From the NCBI GenBank assembly GCA_963741355.1, contig CAVUIG010000019.1:124001-188000 (forward strand): DNA of 64,000 bases. The letters run 5' to 3'. The notes beneath the pieces were generated by a model. That model did not search any database and was not told the DNA's origin. It saw only the letters and a list, made by a program, of their open reading frames with translations. The DNA is from CAIWHR01 sp963741355 (GTDB lineage Bacteria; Pseudomonadota; Gammaproteobacteria; Burkholderiales; Casimicrobiaceae). Numbering within the stretch: position 1 is the stretch's first letter; each line of letters begins with the position of its first letter. Both the position numbers and the translations under genes were made by a program. Of the stretch, positions 63,256 to 64,000 are shown piece after piece.

Positions 63256-64000
63256 CGAGGCTCACCGTCGAGCCCGACCACCTCGTCGTCGCCGCACTGA
63301 CGCTCGCTGCGGGCTGCGACTGGGTCGAGGCCAATCTCGGCGTGCGGCCGCAGCCCGGAGGCAAACACGTGCCGATGGGAACGCACAATGCGCTCCTCGG
63401 GCTCGGTCCTCGCTTCTACCTCGAAGTGATCGCCGTCGATCCGGACGGCACGACGCCGCCGCGTCCGCGCTGGTTCGATCTCGACGAGCCGCGGATGAAG
63501 GCGGCGCTGGCCGAAGGGCCGCATCTCGCGCACTGGGTCGCGCGCACGAACGACATCGACGCCGCGGTCGCGCGCCTTCCGGGGCTCGGCACGATCACGC
63601 CGATGGCGCGCGGCGATTTCAGCTGGCGCATCACGATCCCCGATGACGGGCACCGGCCCGGGCGCGGGCTCGTGCCGACGCTGATCCAGTGGAGCGACGC
63701 GCGGCATCCGTCCGATCGCCTGCCGGATGCCGGATTGCGTCTCGCGGCGATCGCCGGCGAGCACGCCCTGCCGGAAACGATCCGCGCGGAAATCGCCGCG
63801 CTCGGCCTCGCCGACACGATGAAAGTCACCTACGCCAAATCGCCGCGGCTCGCCGCGATGATCCGCACGCCGCGCGGACCGCAATTCTATAGGAGCCTGT
63901 CGGACGTGATTTCGCGTATGCGACGGAGGCGATTTGGGCACAGTTCAAGGCGCGAGACCGAGGACATATCGGGAATATGGCGAGGGCGAGCAACGCAGAA
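63252..64000 (+). CDS. Glyoxalase-like VOC protein, 3' end outside the window
   Basis: At least 249 codons without a stop. VEPDHLVVAALTLAAGCDWVEANLGVRPQPGGKH, GTHNALLGLGPRFYLEVIAVDP, RPRWFDLDEP, HLAHWVARTNDIDAA and GRGLVPTLIQWSDARHPSDRLP fit the glyoxalase-like domain 3 family. Family text ends near MIRTPRG (about residue 212, 63890). After that the frame continues into a sequence of different style from about 63893, which looks like a repeat rather than coding DNA. Confidence 0.82.
   Translation, partial: MTRLTVEPDHLVVAALTLAAGCDWVEANLGVRPQPGGKHVPMGTHNALLGLGPRFYLEVIAVDPDGTTPPRPRWFDLDEPRMKAALAEGPHLAHWVARTNDIDAAVARLPGLGTITPMARGDFSWRITIPDDGHRPGRGLVPTLIQWSDARHPSDRLPDAGLRLAAIAGEHALPETIRAEIAALGLADTMKVTYAKSPRLAAMIRTPRGPQFYRSLSDVISRMRRRRFGHSSRRETEDISGIWRGRATQ
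63893..64000. repeat. Candidate palindromic intergenic repeat, cut by the window edge
   Basis: From GAGCCTGTCGGACGTGATTT onward the composition changes: more A and T and purine-rich (GGCGCGAGACCGAGGACAT), with an internal inverted repeat CATAT-CGGGA-ATATG at 63965-63979. It starts where the VOC protein's family text ends. It resembles the left half of a long imperfect palindrome, but the right half is outside the window, so this is tentative. Confidence 0.35.

Overview
The window is a very GC-rich (about two thirds by eye) stretch of a bacterial chromosome. The gene content and order point to a betaproteobacterium. Diagnostic blocks are gltB beside aroB-aroK-pilQPONM with a divergent ponA, dusB-fis-purH, an aceE-aceF-lpdA cluster whose Lpd carries its own lipoyl domain, nadD-rsfS-rlmH-maf-rng, and a complete branched-chain amino acid (liv) ABC cassette. 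Nearly everything is core metabolism, envelope or transport. I saw no prophage, insertion sequence, CRISPR array, tRNA or rRNA.

Layout. 1-1913: start of gltB (minus). 2255-3599: an Ig-like lipoprotein. 3698-10686: pilMNOPQ-aroK-aroB (minus; type IV pilus assembly and secretin plus two shikimate enzymes). 10839-13784: ponA and a small conserved hypothetical. 13791-15757: hemB and engB (minus), with a candidate structured small RNA on the plus strand between and across the engB 3' end. 15923-16567: cytochrome c4. 16638-21905: a nucleotide-sugar operon (glycosyltransferase, UDP-glucuronate epimerase, rfbB-A-C-D) making dTDP-rhamnose and probably UDP-galacturonate for the cell surface. 22055-24347: waaC and waaA for the LPS inner core. 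24325-31075: a tripartite RND efflux operon (adaptor, pump, pcm, tolC). 31412-37429: livK-H-M-G-F and a membrane protein. 37440-43302: acyP, nudF, hemF, purD, pagP, purH, fis (minus), fed by dusB. 44551-47059: ubiH and pepP (minus). 47161-47915: 5-formyl-THF cyclo-ligase. 48162-54336: the pyruvate dehydrogenase complex. 54429-61806: rpiA, proA, a cation efflux protein, DUF924, nadD, rsfS, rlmH, maf, rng. 61830-64000: a PHB-depolymerase-like esterase and two VOC-fold proteins, the last cut by the window edge.

Two points matter for any reader. First, about 20 genes that should be intact, many of them essential, each contain one to three single-base frame breaks, mostly one extra base. This looks like uncorrected sequencing error, so several long apparent fusion proteins are artefacts and I annotate the restored genes. 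Second, a dispersed intergenic repeat occurs at least five times between adjacent co-directional genes (pilM/pilN, livG/livF, hemF/nudF, aceE/aceF, and inverted between aceF/lpdA). In four copies its 3' end supplies the Shine-Dalgarno sequence of the next gene. Together with a start-codon hairpin at waaC and the candidate small RNA with a CCUCC-bearing loop near 15 kb, this repeat is the least explained biology in the window.
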